From Linum tenue (lineage: Eukaryota; Streptophyta; Magnoliopsida; Malpighiales; Linaceae), in the NCBI GenBank assembly GCA_946122785.1, contig CAMGYJ010000011.1, positions 930,001 to 994,000 on the forward strand: DNA of 64,000 nt. The letters run 5' to 3'. This document shows, piece after piece, positions 44,254 to 55,059 of this stretch. The notes under the pieces are model-generated. The model worked only from the letters and a program-made list of their open reading frames with translations. It ran no database searches and had not been told where the DNA came from. Made by a program: the position numbers and the translations under genes. Each line of letters opens with the position of its first letter. Positions within the stretch are counted from its first letter, which is position 1.

Positions 44254-46392
44254 ATGGTGTCGACGAAATCGATGCAAGCAGCTGAGAAGGCCGCCAAGGC
44301 GGCGGCGCAAGGACAAGCCACGACCGCGGCAACGGCGGGTGAGGACGGTCATGAGGTCCCGGTTCAGCGGGATGGGGAGATGGTGGACGAGACGCTGGGA
44401 GAAGAGCTCCGCGCCGAGATGGCCAAAATGGCGGAGGCCATGGAGCAGGAGCGCCGGTCCCGACTAAAGGGCGAACGAGCCCGGGAGGCGGAAGCGCGAG
44501 CTCGGGAGGCGGACGCGCGAGCCCGGGAGGCGGAGTCGCAGAGGGTGTGGCTCGCCATTGGGGAGCTGAAGGCGATGGTGGCTGAGGTCTTAGGGCGAGC
44601 AGGAGGGGGCGGCGGCGGCGCCACTGGGGGCGCGGGCTCGTCGGCGGGGGACGGGGCAGGCGGAGCCGGCGGCGAGGGCTCGGCGGCGGTGGTCCCGGCA
44701 GGTGGAGGCGGCACGGCCGCCGAAGGAGGAGTGGCGGCGCCGGGGCTCGAGACGGCGGGGACGGCGCCGGGCGGGCGGGCGACGGCCGAGGACGGGCCGG
44801 GAACCGGCGGAGGTGGTGCGGGGACAGGCCCAGTGCAGGTAGGGCTAGGCGTGGGCCCGGGTCTGCTACCGACGCCTACGGCCCAAGAGATTGCAGCCCG
44901 GAAGGGAAAGGCCAAGATGGCCGGGTATGATGTAGATGGGCCTCCGCCGAACAGTGGACCAGAGCTGATGGGCCAATACACGCAGGTCCATAACGGATTG
45001 GGGTGGTTGGATCTAGAGGATGGGCCCGAGAATGACGAACTTAGCCTGACAGACCGACAGGCCAAGTGGGCTGAACCGGAGATGGATCAGAAGGGACCGG
45101 ATGGGCCGAGGGGGCCCACAGAACCGGGCGGGCGATCAGGGGCGGGCCCCATTGGGCGGACCGAAGGGGGTCGGACCGGGGCCGGTCGAGCCGGGATAGG
45201 TCGGACCGACGCTGACCGAACCGAAGGGAGCCGAACCGGACCGGGTCGAACCGGGATGGGTCGGCCGGAAGTGGGACGAACCGGGCATCGCCCGAACCCG
45301 ACGGCCCAGCAGTACAGGAGGGTGGACTACCGGGAACCAGCTGGCGGGGAGATTCCGTACGGGGCAACTCACGTGCCAGGAGGGTACCCACATCTGCAGG
45401 GCAACTACCCAAACCTGCAGGGCAACTATCCGGGAGACTATGGCTATGAGAACCCGAAGCGGATGCCGGGATCTTCTTTGGGGCCGCCGTGGAGGACTCC
45501 CGGAAATGACAGGTATGGGTCTCGCTATATGAATTATGAAGGAATGGATGGAGTGGTTTTTCGAGCTAAGCCTCCGACCATTGAGTTTCCCAAATTCAAT
45601 GGGCAAGAGGATGCAGGTCTTTGGTTGTATGCAGCAGAGAGGTGGTTTAGAAACCATCCGGTCCCGGAGGAGAGAAAGGCCTATCTGGCGTCGTTTTATC
45701 TGGAGGGAGATGCGCTCCAGTGGTGGGAGTGGATGGAACGATCCTATGCCGCGGCAGCCACCCCGATCACCTGGCATATGTTTCAGGAAGAGCTCCGTTA
45801 TCAGTTTGGGAAGTCAGAGGGGTGGGCGCCGGAGCAGTTGGCAAAACTAAAGCAGACCGGCACGGTGGCTGAATACCGGGCAGAGTTTTTCAAGTTGGGA
45901 AATCAGTGCAAGGGAGTCTCAGAGGACACCTTGGTGGGGCTGTGCATGGCGGGTCTCAAGCCCGAGATAGCAGCGGCAGTCCGGGTGTTTGAGCCTGACT
46001 CCCTGAAGACGGCTTTCCGACTTGCAGGTCATAAGGAGGAAGAGCTCGCTAGTTGGAGGAGCGCCATTGGTCGGTTTCCGAAGTCGAGCAGTGGGAGTAG
46101 TGGAGGCGCAGGAGGAGCGGCGGGGGTAGGGCCGACCGGGGCTATCACTGGCAGTGGAGGGCCCGTTCCGGTAGCCAGGATGGGGCCGAGGGCCATACCA
46201 AAGGGTTTCGCGCGGCTGTCACCGGCCGAGATTGACCAGAAGAGGCGTGAAGGCAAGTGCTTCAAGTGTGATGGCCGATTCACCATTGGGCATCAGTGCC
46301 CCAAGGAAGACTTGATGATGCTGGTGGGACGATGGGAGGATGACGCAGAGGACTATGCTGAGGATGCTGGAAATGATGAAGAGGAGACCTAG
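44254..46392 (+). CDS. gag: Ty3/gypsy-type Gag polyprotein
   Basis: 712 aa. Residues ~40-110 are charged and helical with repeated AREAEARAREAD units (coiled coil). Residues ~115-210 are a Gly/Ala-rich low-complexity linker, and ~275-350 repeat short GRTG/GRTD units. The retrotransposon gag domain follows at about 425-600 (PPTIEFPKFNGQ, YLEGDALQWWEWM, FQEELRYQFG, LAKLKQTGTVAEYRAEF). A zinc knuckle CFKCDGRFTIGHQC lies near residue 670, and the end is acidic. Gag packages element RNA into virus-like particles. The frame is intact, including the knuckle. After the stop, ACCTTGGGGACAAGGTTGATTTTC resembles the segment that ends pol in full gypsy elements, suggesting pol was lost by an internal deletion. 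Confidence 0.92.
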   Translation: MVSTKSMQAAEKAAKAAAQGQATTAATAGEDGHEVPVQRDGEMVDETLGEELRAEMAKMAEAMEQERRSRLKGERAREAEARAREADARAREAESQRVWLAIGELKAMVAEVLGRAGGGGGGATGGAGSSAGDGAGGAGGEGSAAVVPAGGGGTAAEGGVAAPGLETAGTAPGGRATAEDGPGTGGGGAGTGPVQVGLGVGPGLLPTPTAQEIAARKGKAKMAGYDVDGPPPNSGPELMGQYTQVHNGLGWLDLEDGPENDELSLTDRQAKWAEPEMDQKGPDGPRGPTEPGGRSGAGPIGRTEGGRTGAGRAGIGRTDADRTEGSRTGPGRTGMGRPEVGRTGHRPNPTAQQYRRVDYREPAGGEIPYGATHVPGGYPHLQGNYPNLQGNYPGDYGYENPKRMPGSSLGPPWRTPGNDRYGSRYMNYEGMDGVVFRAKPPTIEFPKFNGQEDAGLWLYAAERWFRNHPVPEERKAYLASFYLEGDALQWWEWMERSYAAAATPITWHMFQEELRYQFGKSEGWAPEQLAKLKQTGTVAEYRAEFFKLGNQCKGVSEDTLVGLCMAGLKPEIAAAVRVFEPDSLKTAFRLAGHKEEELASWRSAIGRFPKSSSGSSGGAGGAAGVGPTGAITGSGGPVPVARMGPRAIPKGFARLSPAEIDQKRREGKCFKCDGRFTIGHQCPKEDLMMLVGRWEDDAEDYAEDAGNDEEET

Positions 46393-46445
46393 TGAGCTAG
46401 AGGATCAACCTTGGGGACAAGGTTGATTTTCGAAGGGAACGGGGA

Positions 46446-46857
46446 TGATAGAAACTTATATTTTAGTTGATTAATTGTCGGTTTATTATTATTGGGATTA
46501 TGAGGGCTAGTCGGGAATAATTGATAGATTGGGTAGTAGTAGGAAATTGGTCATTTTCTATATAAACTATTGTAAGTTAGAATTAGGGTTAAGAAAGAGA
46601 TTAATCAGAAAAGCCTAATTGTCTCTCCCTCACTTCCCTCTGCCGACCCCACCTCTTTCCTCTCTTCCCTCTGCTGCGAACAGCAGCTTCTCCCCCTTCC
46701 TTCCTCCCCTTTTGCTGGCGGCCAGCCACCCTTTTCCCTTCCCTTGTTCTTTCCAAATCCCCAACTCCATTCTCTTGTCACTTCCTAACTCCGGGATCAA
46801 TCCCTAATTGATCCCAAATCCCTAAAACACCGGTAGAGCTCTACTTGAGTTCTATCA
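46446..46857 (+). repeat. 3' LTR of the gag-only element
   Basis: 412 bp, same sequence by eye as the 5' LTR, followed directly by the second ATCTG target copy and the continuation of the copy-A spacer (CACCAAGCCAAATG). Confidence 0.93.
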
Positions 46858-46862
46858 ATCTG

Positions 46863-47533
46863 CACCAAGCCAAATGATTTCCTTGCCCAGCCATGTAACT
46901 CAACTGAGCAATGAAATACTGCATATCCACTCCCAAGGATTATGCATCAGTCAAAACTGCTCTTTCTGAAATGGTATGGTCGTACCAACATGCTAGATTC
47001 TTTACCATCAGCCTATGTTGCCCCTTTATATCCCGCCGACATTTATGCCATGTAATGAACAGCTGTCGTTCACCCGTGATAGCCCAAATAACTGATTCTG
47101 GTGATGATAGCCAACTTCAAGTCCCAAAACTGATAAATTTGGCAAGTACCGTTCTATATTCTCTAACTTGAAGGGAGCATTCATCATAATTCTTCTCTTC
47201 TGAGATTACATGAACAAAAAAGATGGAACTATAACATGGGAAGTAAAAGGCTCTCCAGCTGCTTGCACCTGAATTAAAGCTAGCTAGATCCTTAGCCAAT
47301 TGATTCGCTTAGGAAAATGTAATGATTAGAACAGCATACTACTCGTCGAACCTTCAAAACAACCTGGAAGATAATAAATTACATTAACATGGCGACCGGG
47401 CAATCAAACTGTTTCAAGCTAACCTGAGTATTAAGGCAGTTTCGGAGCAGACCCGGCATGAGCAAATACACCTTGGCAAGTGGAAGCAGTGTAGATCCAC
47501 GTTGAGCTCGATCAATTGCTCCATGCCAGGAAA
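46863..47533. other. PPR 3' flank in copy A
   Basis: Non-coding spacer matching about 55646-56317 in copy B with a few indels and substitutions. Nothing else was recognised. Confidence 0.6.
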
Positions 47534-49652
47534 TCATCGAGTAATTCTCTTTGACAAGTCAGAGACAAGAGCATACTTGTTGGACTCATAGCAAGCTGTG
47601 GTGAATGCAGCCAAAGTTACACGATCAACATTAGTATCCTTGTCCAGCAATTTATGAAACAACAGTGAGGCAATCCCCACTTTCTTCTCACTGCCAAGCT
47701 TCCTGATCAATGTAGTAGCGGTTCGTATCCACAACTTCTTCTCGAAGCGCTCCATGATGATAATTGCAGTTGCTGAGTCATCTTGTTTAAAGTACTCGTA
47801 TGCTAATGTCACACGGGTCACTTCTGAAGGGGACAGGCCCCAATCGAACATCGTATCATACAACTGACGGGCCGCATCCAACTTGGATTCTTTGCAGAGC
47901 CCGCTTATTAGAGCTCCATAGGTAAAACTATCTGGCAAACATCGACGCTCTTTCATCTTAGTGAAAATTTTCATAGCCAAGCTGACCTTTCCATCTCGAC
48001 AATATCTACATATCATGGATGTGTATTTTTCCTTTGTAGGAACCAAACCAAGACGAACAGCTTCCTTGAAAAATTGCTCACTTTCCTTCATCTTTTTTCT
48101 GTCTGCAACTAGCAGCAATCAGTGCGTTATACGTATGCATGTCGTGTTGGAATCCATTTTTGAACACCTTACTGAAAAATGCGAGGCCACACTTGTAATC
48201 AGCCTGCTTGAAATACTCACACATGAGGATGGTGTAAGTCACCTAATCAGCCTGTAGTCCACTTTGGATTCCCGTCTTAAGCAGCTCATAAGCCTCCCAA
48301 AACCTCTGCTTTTTGCATAACCCATTCAGAAGAGAATTGTAAGTAAATATATTAGGAGCAAAACCTTCTTTACCCATGATATCCATTAATTCATACGCTC
48401 TTTCGAAATTTCCGGCTTTAGAATGTCCATTGATGAGACAAGTATACGAATTGGTATTGGGGACCAATCCCTGCTCCTTCATTCTGCTGAATAACATCTC
48501 TGCCCTAGTCAACTTGTGCTCTTGGCAATACCCATTAATCATGGAAGTATAAGTATGTACATTTGGCTTGTAATTGTCACTTCTAACAAGCTTAAGAAAC
48601 CACCTAAATGCCATCTCGGTCCAGCCTTTTTTACACAGCCCATCAATCAAGACCGTATGAGTATAAACATTTGGCTTCCACCCATTCTGCACCATCTCCT
48701 CTAACGTCTCGAATGCTTGCTTAATGCTCCCCCTCTTGCACAACCCATTGATCAGAGCCGTAAAGTTAATCAAATTTGGTTTCAAACCCATTTGAATCCA
48801 CTTATTGAAATACCAATAAGCTCTATTCCCAAGCCCTTCATCACAAAATGCGGTAATCATCAAAGTACAAGTAGCATTATCAACAATAAAACCTCTCTCA
48901 ACCATATCCCCTAACCACCTGTCTGCAACTGACATTTTCCCCATTCTGCAATAAGCCAAAGCTATCAACTTGTAACTAGTCGAGTCCGGACACACATCTC
49001 TAACACGCATTTCATCAAACACGTCCTCTGCATACTCAAACAGGCCCATCTGACAAGCAATCTCGATTATATAGTTCATTGTCCTAGAGCTCAATGCCAA
49101 TCCCTGGTTACGCATCTCAATAACCATGTTCACAGACTCCTTCAACTTCCCAATCTCAGAAAAACTCCTCACCATACACCGCATCACTTCATGAGCTACC
49201 TCAAAATTCTTGTTCCCAAGTACAGAAGTAGCAGAGACAATGTAAAACCTCATGAAATGTCTGAACTTGGGGAACCCAATCGCCCAATAGAAGAAACTAA
49301 GAGCCACCATCGAGCCCTCTTGCTCCGCAAGCGAAGCAACAACTGTGATGGCCTGTTCGCGGGACAAATCCTCAGGGTTTATCCCCAGAACGAGCTCTGG
49401 GGGCGATTTACTCGCGTGAGAAGTTTGCTGCCAGAATGATTCGCTTACCATGGAACAGATTGAGCCGGCCAGAGATTGTTCCACCGGCGGTGACGATGAT
49501 GAATTGGAGCCGCCGTCGTGGTGAACGTCATCGGCACAGTGGATTGAAACTGATTGATGACAATGGTAGCAGATAGAAATCAGTGAGGGTGGAGATAAGG
49601 GCAGCCTATTCGTAAGGCAATGTAATCTGGGAACCAGACGAGACGCCGCCAT
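47534..49652 (-). pseudogene. PPR protein gene, copy A, disrupted
   Basis: Nearly identical to the intact PPR gene at 56318-58435 but broken twice. A TAG stop (48245-48243) replaces the AAG codon of the copy-B reading QADKVTYT, and a sixth T in the T-run at 48093-48098 (five in copy B) shifts the frame. The frames 49652-48243 (469 aa) and 48118-47534 (194 aa) correspond to the N- and C-terminal parts. The rest of the sequence is well conserved, so inactivation looks recent. A truncated product with about nine repeats is conceivable. Confidence 0.9.
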
Positions 49653-49876
49653 GGGCAGAGTGGGAGCTCGGAGATGGCGGTGGGGAATCGCCGGAGGCGG
49701 GAGAGTGAAGCTTCCTTTTGTTTTCTGGTTTTGGAGGTACTAAATCTAGTACTCATCTGGGCTTTAGCCCAATTCACTATTTCGGGTCACGTCGAGAATA
49801 TTTAAGGGTCGTTTGGTAGGAATGAACTTATTCCTGTAATCCTGTGTTTTGTGGTTTTTGCAACGGTCGCATCAGG

Positions 49877-52800
49877 CCTAAGTTCAGGTCCTTAAGGCCT
49901 CTTTTTTTGATTGGCTTACTCAATTTTAGGTAGTTATTGGGGAGTTATTAGTTAAATAGTTGTTAGGGGTATTAAGGAGACTACAAAACAATTAAAAACC
50001 GCAACCCCAACTCACGTCTCTTTATTTTCCCTCTCGCAAACGTCCCCCTGTCTGTTTCTTCTTCCTCCCGCAGGCAGGTGAACAGTCTCTCCCGATCGTC
50101 CCTTCTTCGGCCAGTGATTCTCAAGTTCTCCGCCGAGGGCAGCTAGCTCCCGCTGCAGTCGTCGTTCAAGTCCACCAACGCAAAACACAGCTGCCTTTGT
50201 CGCCGTAGCTGCCTGTTCTACACCGTCGCCCACTGGTGATTCTGCTCCTGTTCCTGTTTTACTCCTCGTCGTCGCTGGCAGCTCCCTTTCCCGTCGTCGT
50301 CCCAATCCACCATCGCCGATTCCATAGCCGCCGTCGTTGAGCCCTGTCCGTGATAAGGGCTACCCCGTCGCCAAACCCTGTTTCAACTCCCAGTCTACCC
50401 CGTAGTCGAACCCTTATCTCTCGTCGGCGGCGTTTAAGGTGTTTATTTCGTATTTGTGGGGTTTTTCGTCGTTGCATGGGATTAGGGTTTTGGCGTTGTA
50501 TGGTAGTAGTTTTTTTGCGTTGTCGCTGCACAATAGTATTTATTTTTAATTTTTTTGGTGTCTATTATTAATCATTTCGTGGACGTTCGCAGACTTTTTT
50601 GTGTACATTGTTAATCAATCTGTGCCCGTTCTCAACCTTTTGGTATCTATTATTAATCATTCCGTGGGCATTTACAAACTGTTTTTGTCTCCATTATTAA
50701 TCAATATGTGCTCATTCTCAACATTTTGTTCTCTATTATTAATCAATCTGTCGTGCAAGTCAATTATTTGTGTCCATTGTTAATCAATCTCTACAAGTCA
50801 ATTTTTTCGTCTCCAATATTTATTTCGTATTTGTGGGTTTGTCGTCGCGTCGCTGCATGGGATTAGGGTTTTGGCGTTGCACGAAAGTAGTTTTTTTGCG
50901 TTGTCGCTGCACAATAGTATTTATTTTTAACTTTTTTGGTGTCTATTATTAATCATTTCGTGGACGTTCGCAAACTTTTTTGTGTCCATTGTTAATCAAT
51001 CTATGCTCGTTCTCAACCTTTTGGTATCTATTATTAATCATTCTGTGGGCGTTTACAAACTGTTTTTATCTCCATTGTTAACCAATATGTGCTCGTTCTC
51101 AACCTTTTGTTCTCTATTATTAATCAATATGTCGTGCAATTGGTAATTTTTTGTAATGTCCGTTGCTCACGTGACAATTTTTTTAACACTGTTATCAATT
51201 TTTTCGTGTTATGGTTTTTATCCAAATTGTGTAGAAAATTATAAATTTTATTTTTTTATATTTGTACCTTTCTGATCCGCCATTATCAACAATATTAAGT
51301 TATGTTCGTTATTAACATTTTCTGTTTGTATTGATCGTTATTAGAGAATGAGTTATTAATATTTTTATATGTAATTTTTAATTTTTTACACTGGTCCACA
51401 ATATGGCGTGTATAAAGAATACAACGCGTAAGTCTGCACCGTTTAGTAAGCCTATGAAGAAGAATGCAGATGCACCCATAGTGTCTGCTTAGGGTTTTTC
51501 ACTAATACAGTTATGATCAATTTACTTAGCCATGATTTGTAATCTTTTGAAGGGCTGTGATCAATATTTTTACCCGCCCAATAATCAACGTTTGTCGTAT
51601 CGTGAATGTTTTCTGATAGGCTTGTTAATTATGTTATGTTGTGCTATTAACTTTTTTATTGTCGCTTTGTAATTGTTTTATCAATTTGTTTGTAATCGAC
51701 ATTAATTCACTAATATAGTTTAATATCAATTTAGTTCATAGTGATTTGTAATGTTTTGAAGTGTTGTAGTCAATCGTGCATGATTTGATAATGGCTCGTC
51801 TTATTATTAAGCGTGTGCTATTATTAATCTGTCTGCTGAATTACGTGTAATATTATCAATCTTAGTTTATTATTAGTGTCTCTTCATCCATTAGTAATAT
51901 TTTCAAAGTCATGTTCAATTTTTTACTAGTATTAACCTGCCGGTTTAATTAACGTGTAGTATAAACAATCTTTGTTCATTATTAACGTACTTTCATCATT
52001 AGTATTTTGAACATAATAATCAAATTTTTTGTAGTGCTACATGATATACCACAATCCAAGATATGTAAGAACAAACTTGTTGTCGGCCCGCTACGTCCAT
52101 CGCTTACCATTGAAAAGAAACGCGACAGAGTTGTCAACGTAACGGAGGAGCCTGTGGATTGAGCAGCTGGTGGATTGAGGTTTTCAAAGCAATATAACGG
52201 ATTTGCCAACATTTTAAACAGTACATATTAATGATTAGGCATACGTTATTAATATTTTTACTGACGCTACTAGAATCATCAATAAAAAACGCGATTTAAT
52301 GGTCGTATTTTCCACAGTATTAACCTCTGCGACTCTATTATTAATTATATTACTGAAATTATTAACCAGTAACTAAAATGTGACAATAAGGGGAGCCTCT
52401 GATTTGAGATTTTTAGAGCAACATAACAGAGTTGTCAACGCTGTCAACAATACATATTAGTTTTTTCACATACGTTATTAACATTTTTCCGTGATGCTAT
52501 TATTAACCTTCTCAATCAAATTGAAACGCAATTTACCGATCGTGTTGTAAACATTATTAACCTACCACATCATTATATTAATGAGATCATCGGAATAATT
52601 AACCAGTTACTAAAATGTTGTCACAATATGATGATCATATGATTTGAGGTTTTTAAAGCAGCTTAACCGAGTTGTCAACGTTTTAACAGTACATATTAAT
52701 GTTTTCACTTACATTATTAACATTTTCAAGTGACGCTATTATTAACATTGTCAATCAAATTGAAGTTTTTTTTTTTGACAAGTATCAAATTGAAGCTTGA

Positions 52801-53178
52801 TATACTTGTAGTGTAGTAAACATTTTTAGTGACGCTATTATCAACTTTTCAGCTCAGTATTATTAACAATATACAATAGCATTATCAACATTTCCTACAT
52901 AATTTACAACAAATGACGAATTCATTATTAACAAATTCTCTTCGTTTTTCAATGTAAACAATAATATTATTAACAAACTTTGCCTCAACAGCGGGGGACC
53001 GGCAAGATGGGGCGACGACCGGTTGGGGAGATGTTGGACGGCGTGGGACGACGGCGGAGTCAGGCAGGATGATGGCGAGTGAAGACAGGAAGATGGTGAC
53101 CTGACGACGTGATGACTGGACGCTGACGCCGGGTTGGCGACGTGACGACCAAACGCAGACGCCGGGATTGCTGACGTG
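49877..53178. repeat. AT-rich spacer between duplication copies, dispersed TTATTAAC-type repeats
   Basis: No gene. Bases 50030-50450 are GC-richer (a possible captured or leader sequence). A direct repeat of about 380 bp starts at about 50441 and 50818 (TTTATTTCGTATTTGTGGG, GCATGGGATTAGGGTTTTGG, CTGCACAATAGTATTTATTT). From 50550 to 52990 short phrases such as CTATTATTAATCATT and TATTAACATTTT recur at irregular spacing. A GC-rich block at 52985-53170 repeats GACGACG/GGCGACGTGACGAC motifs. It looks like a decayed or non-autonomous mobile element, but no terminal repeats were found. Confidence 0.45.
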
Positions 53179-53433
53179 GATTTATAATCATGGTTCAAGT
53201 GATCTAGTATACGCAGGACGAGATATGGTTGTTTAAAATTATACAAAAAAACAAACTATAACGTATTCAATTGGTATCATACCGACAACACCACAAAAAA
53301 ACTTACAAATGTTATATCGATTCGAAATTTCAATGAATATTTATTATTTTTTTTTTTTTTTTGTAACGCCCTAAACCCGATACTTAATTTTATTTGAAAA
53401 TATTTGTTGAAATCAATTCAGACGATTATAAAT

Positions 53434-53767
53434 CTAACAAGGCAAGGAGCATCTGCACTCCAGAAGATTGCATCGCCCTCGAGCAGCAGGCCCGAACTGT
53501 CCCTGACAAGCTCTGAAACAATCGCCGACGTAACATTCATCAAAGCTCGGCGGAAGCTTGACGACGCCTTCATCGCAGTACCTTCCTGCAGCTGCCGCCA
53601 TGATCATCACCTCTTCATTTCCTGCGCAAGTGACTTCCAACGTTACATATGTTCAGTAAAATAGTGTCGTCGCAGAGAGAAATCACACAAGAGATGGAGA
53701 TGGAAATTTCACCGGCGACGATGAAGAAGGACAACAAGAAGAGAAGGGAAATGGTGGAGCTCTTCAT
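53434..53767 (-). CDS. defensin-like (DEFL) secreted cysteine-rich peptide 4
   Basis: Two exons (53767-53713 and 53621-53434) encode 80 aa. Signal peptide MKSSTISLLFLLSFFIVAG, mature part GNEEVMIMAAAAGRYCDEGV, then eight cysteines (CYVGDCFRACQG...GRCNLLECRCSLPC) with CxxxC and CxC spacing. It is the full-length paralog of the deleted copy at 41664-41801. Confidence 0.86.
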
Positions 53768-54512
53768 TTTCGGTCGGTTTTGTTCTTCTTTTCGGCTGCG
53801 ACGTTCGATCAAGTGAGGGAAAAAAAATAAGAGGAGGAGGACTTATATGAAGAATGTCATTCGTCAGTTCTTACAGATAACTATCGATTTGTTTCCAAAA
53901 CGAGAATCCTCGTGTACCTAGCGAACAATTAGTTATGGATTTGACTTCATTTGGATTATTTGACTCTGTCTTAAAATGATTTCGGTTTTCAAAAGGTCAT
54001 ACACCGAACAAGAAAGCAAAAGAATTTAATTTATAGGAAAATTAATTTATCGTTTCTCGTCTTTTAATTATTCTTTTAGTGTTTTGATACGTTCAAAATT
54101 TTACGTAATAATCATTACAATAACAATTTTATTTGCAAAAAAAGGCAATGAATGGTTGTAACTCGAAGCGATATCATCATATTAAATACATGTCGGCAAG
54201 TAAGATTCAAAAAATTTGATGATCTGGCTCCAATTCTGTATCACAATGTAGCAAATGATTGTGAAATCGTAATTTGGTTGCCCGCGTGGTTCGACTGTTT
54301 CATACGCCCTCTGAAATCGCCTATCGGTCTGGGATCCGGTACCCGTGTTATTCTCGATCCGACCCAACACAGCAGTATGGGGACGATTTCTCTAATCTCC
54401 CCTTAATTTAACGCCAATCAATCATATACGATACCACATTGCAATATCTCAAAAGTTGGAAAGCAGAGAATTTTTCATAGGGTTTTATATATATTGTTCT
54501 AAGACAAATGAA

Positions 54513-54902
54513 TCAACAGGGCAGGAAGCAATTGCAGAACAACTCCAACTCGCAATGCCCTTGAGCCTTCTGTCCAAATTTCCCTTTGCATTGAAAGTTA
54601 CATTCTTCATCGAAGCAGTCATGGTGAAGGTTCCGCTTGATAGTTCCTTTCTTACAGTAGCCTCCTTCAGCTGCCATCACTTCTTTATTTCCTGCACAGT
54701 CAATTTTTTCGAAAATTTTTACTCAAAAATGAAATCAAGGGCGCGTATCTACTGTCTACCGATATATACGAAGAAATACTATTGATGTTTCGGCGCAAAA
54801 GCGAGGAAACAGAGATAAGAGAGAAAAATGGGGATGGGGAAGTTCACCAGCTATGACCAAGAAGGTTGCTACGAAGAGAAGGAAGATGGTGGAGCTCTTC
54901 AT
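54513..54902 (-). CDS. defensin-like (DEFL) secreted cysteine-rich peptide 5
   Basis: Two exons (54902-54848 and 54691-54513) encode 77 aa. Signal peptide as in DEFL 3; the mature peptide starts NKEVMAAEGGYCKKGTIKRN and ends CNCFLPC with eight cysteines. TATA box at 55020-55027. It is the copy-B partner of the gene at 42652. Confidence 0.87.
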
Positions 54903-55059
54903 TCTGGAATTGGTTTCTGATGATCTCTTTCTCTTCTTTTTGTGAAGTTCAGTGAGGTGAGGAAATGAGAGTTTGCTGTGTTATGTGGTGAGTCCAGTGA
55001 CTGGTTTGTTTACTCTCCTTTTATAAAGGCACTAAAGCTGTCAAAATTAAATGACACTT

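Larger units (their letters stand above)
43782..46857 (+). mobile_element. gag-only LTR retrotransposon (TR-GAG-like), complete and young
   Basis: Two 412-bp LTRs (43782-44193 and 46446-46857), starting TGATAGAAAC and ending GTTCTATCA, look identical by eye. The primer-binding site TGGTATCAGAGC (44196-44207) matches initiator tRNA-Met, and a purine tract AAGGGAACGGGGA (46433-46445) precedes the 3' LTR. A 5-bp duplication ATCTG borders it (43777-43781 and 46858-46862). Copy B of the duplication has the uninterrupted site at about 55640. Between the LTRs there is only a gag frame; no protease, reverse transcriptase or integrase. It would need enzymes from a full Ty3/gypsy element to move. Confidence 0.95.
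41515..49876. repeat. segmental duplication, copy A (DEFL-DEFL-PPR)
   Basis: Collinear with 53179-58880: a truncated DEFL, an intact DEFL, the spacer with GATGTCATCCAATGTCGAAA and the PPR gene, all on the minus strand. Sequence is nearly identical over the DEFL 3/spacer/PPR part. Copy A is longer mainly because of the 3.08-kb LTR element at 43782-46857. It ends at GTGGTTTTTGCAACGG, which matches near 58880. Confidence 0.88.

Noticed and set aside
44364..45065. Long minus-strand open frame in the gag region
   Set aside because: Antisense shadow of the Gly/Ala-rich GC-rich linker of gag; Pro/Ser-rich low-complexity product.
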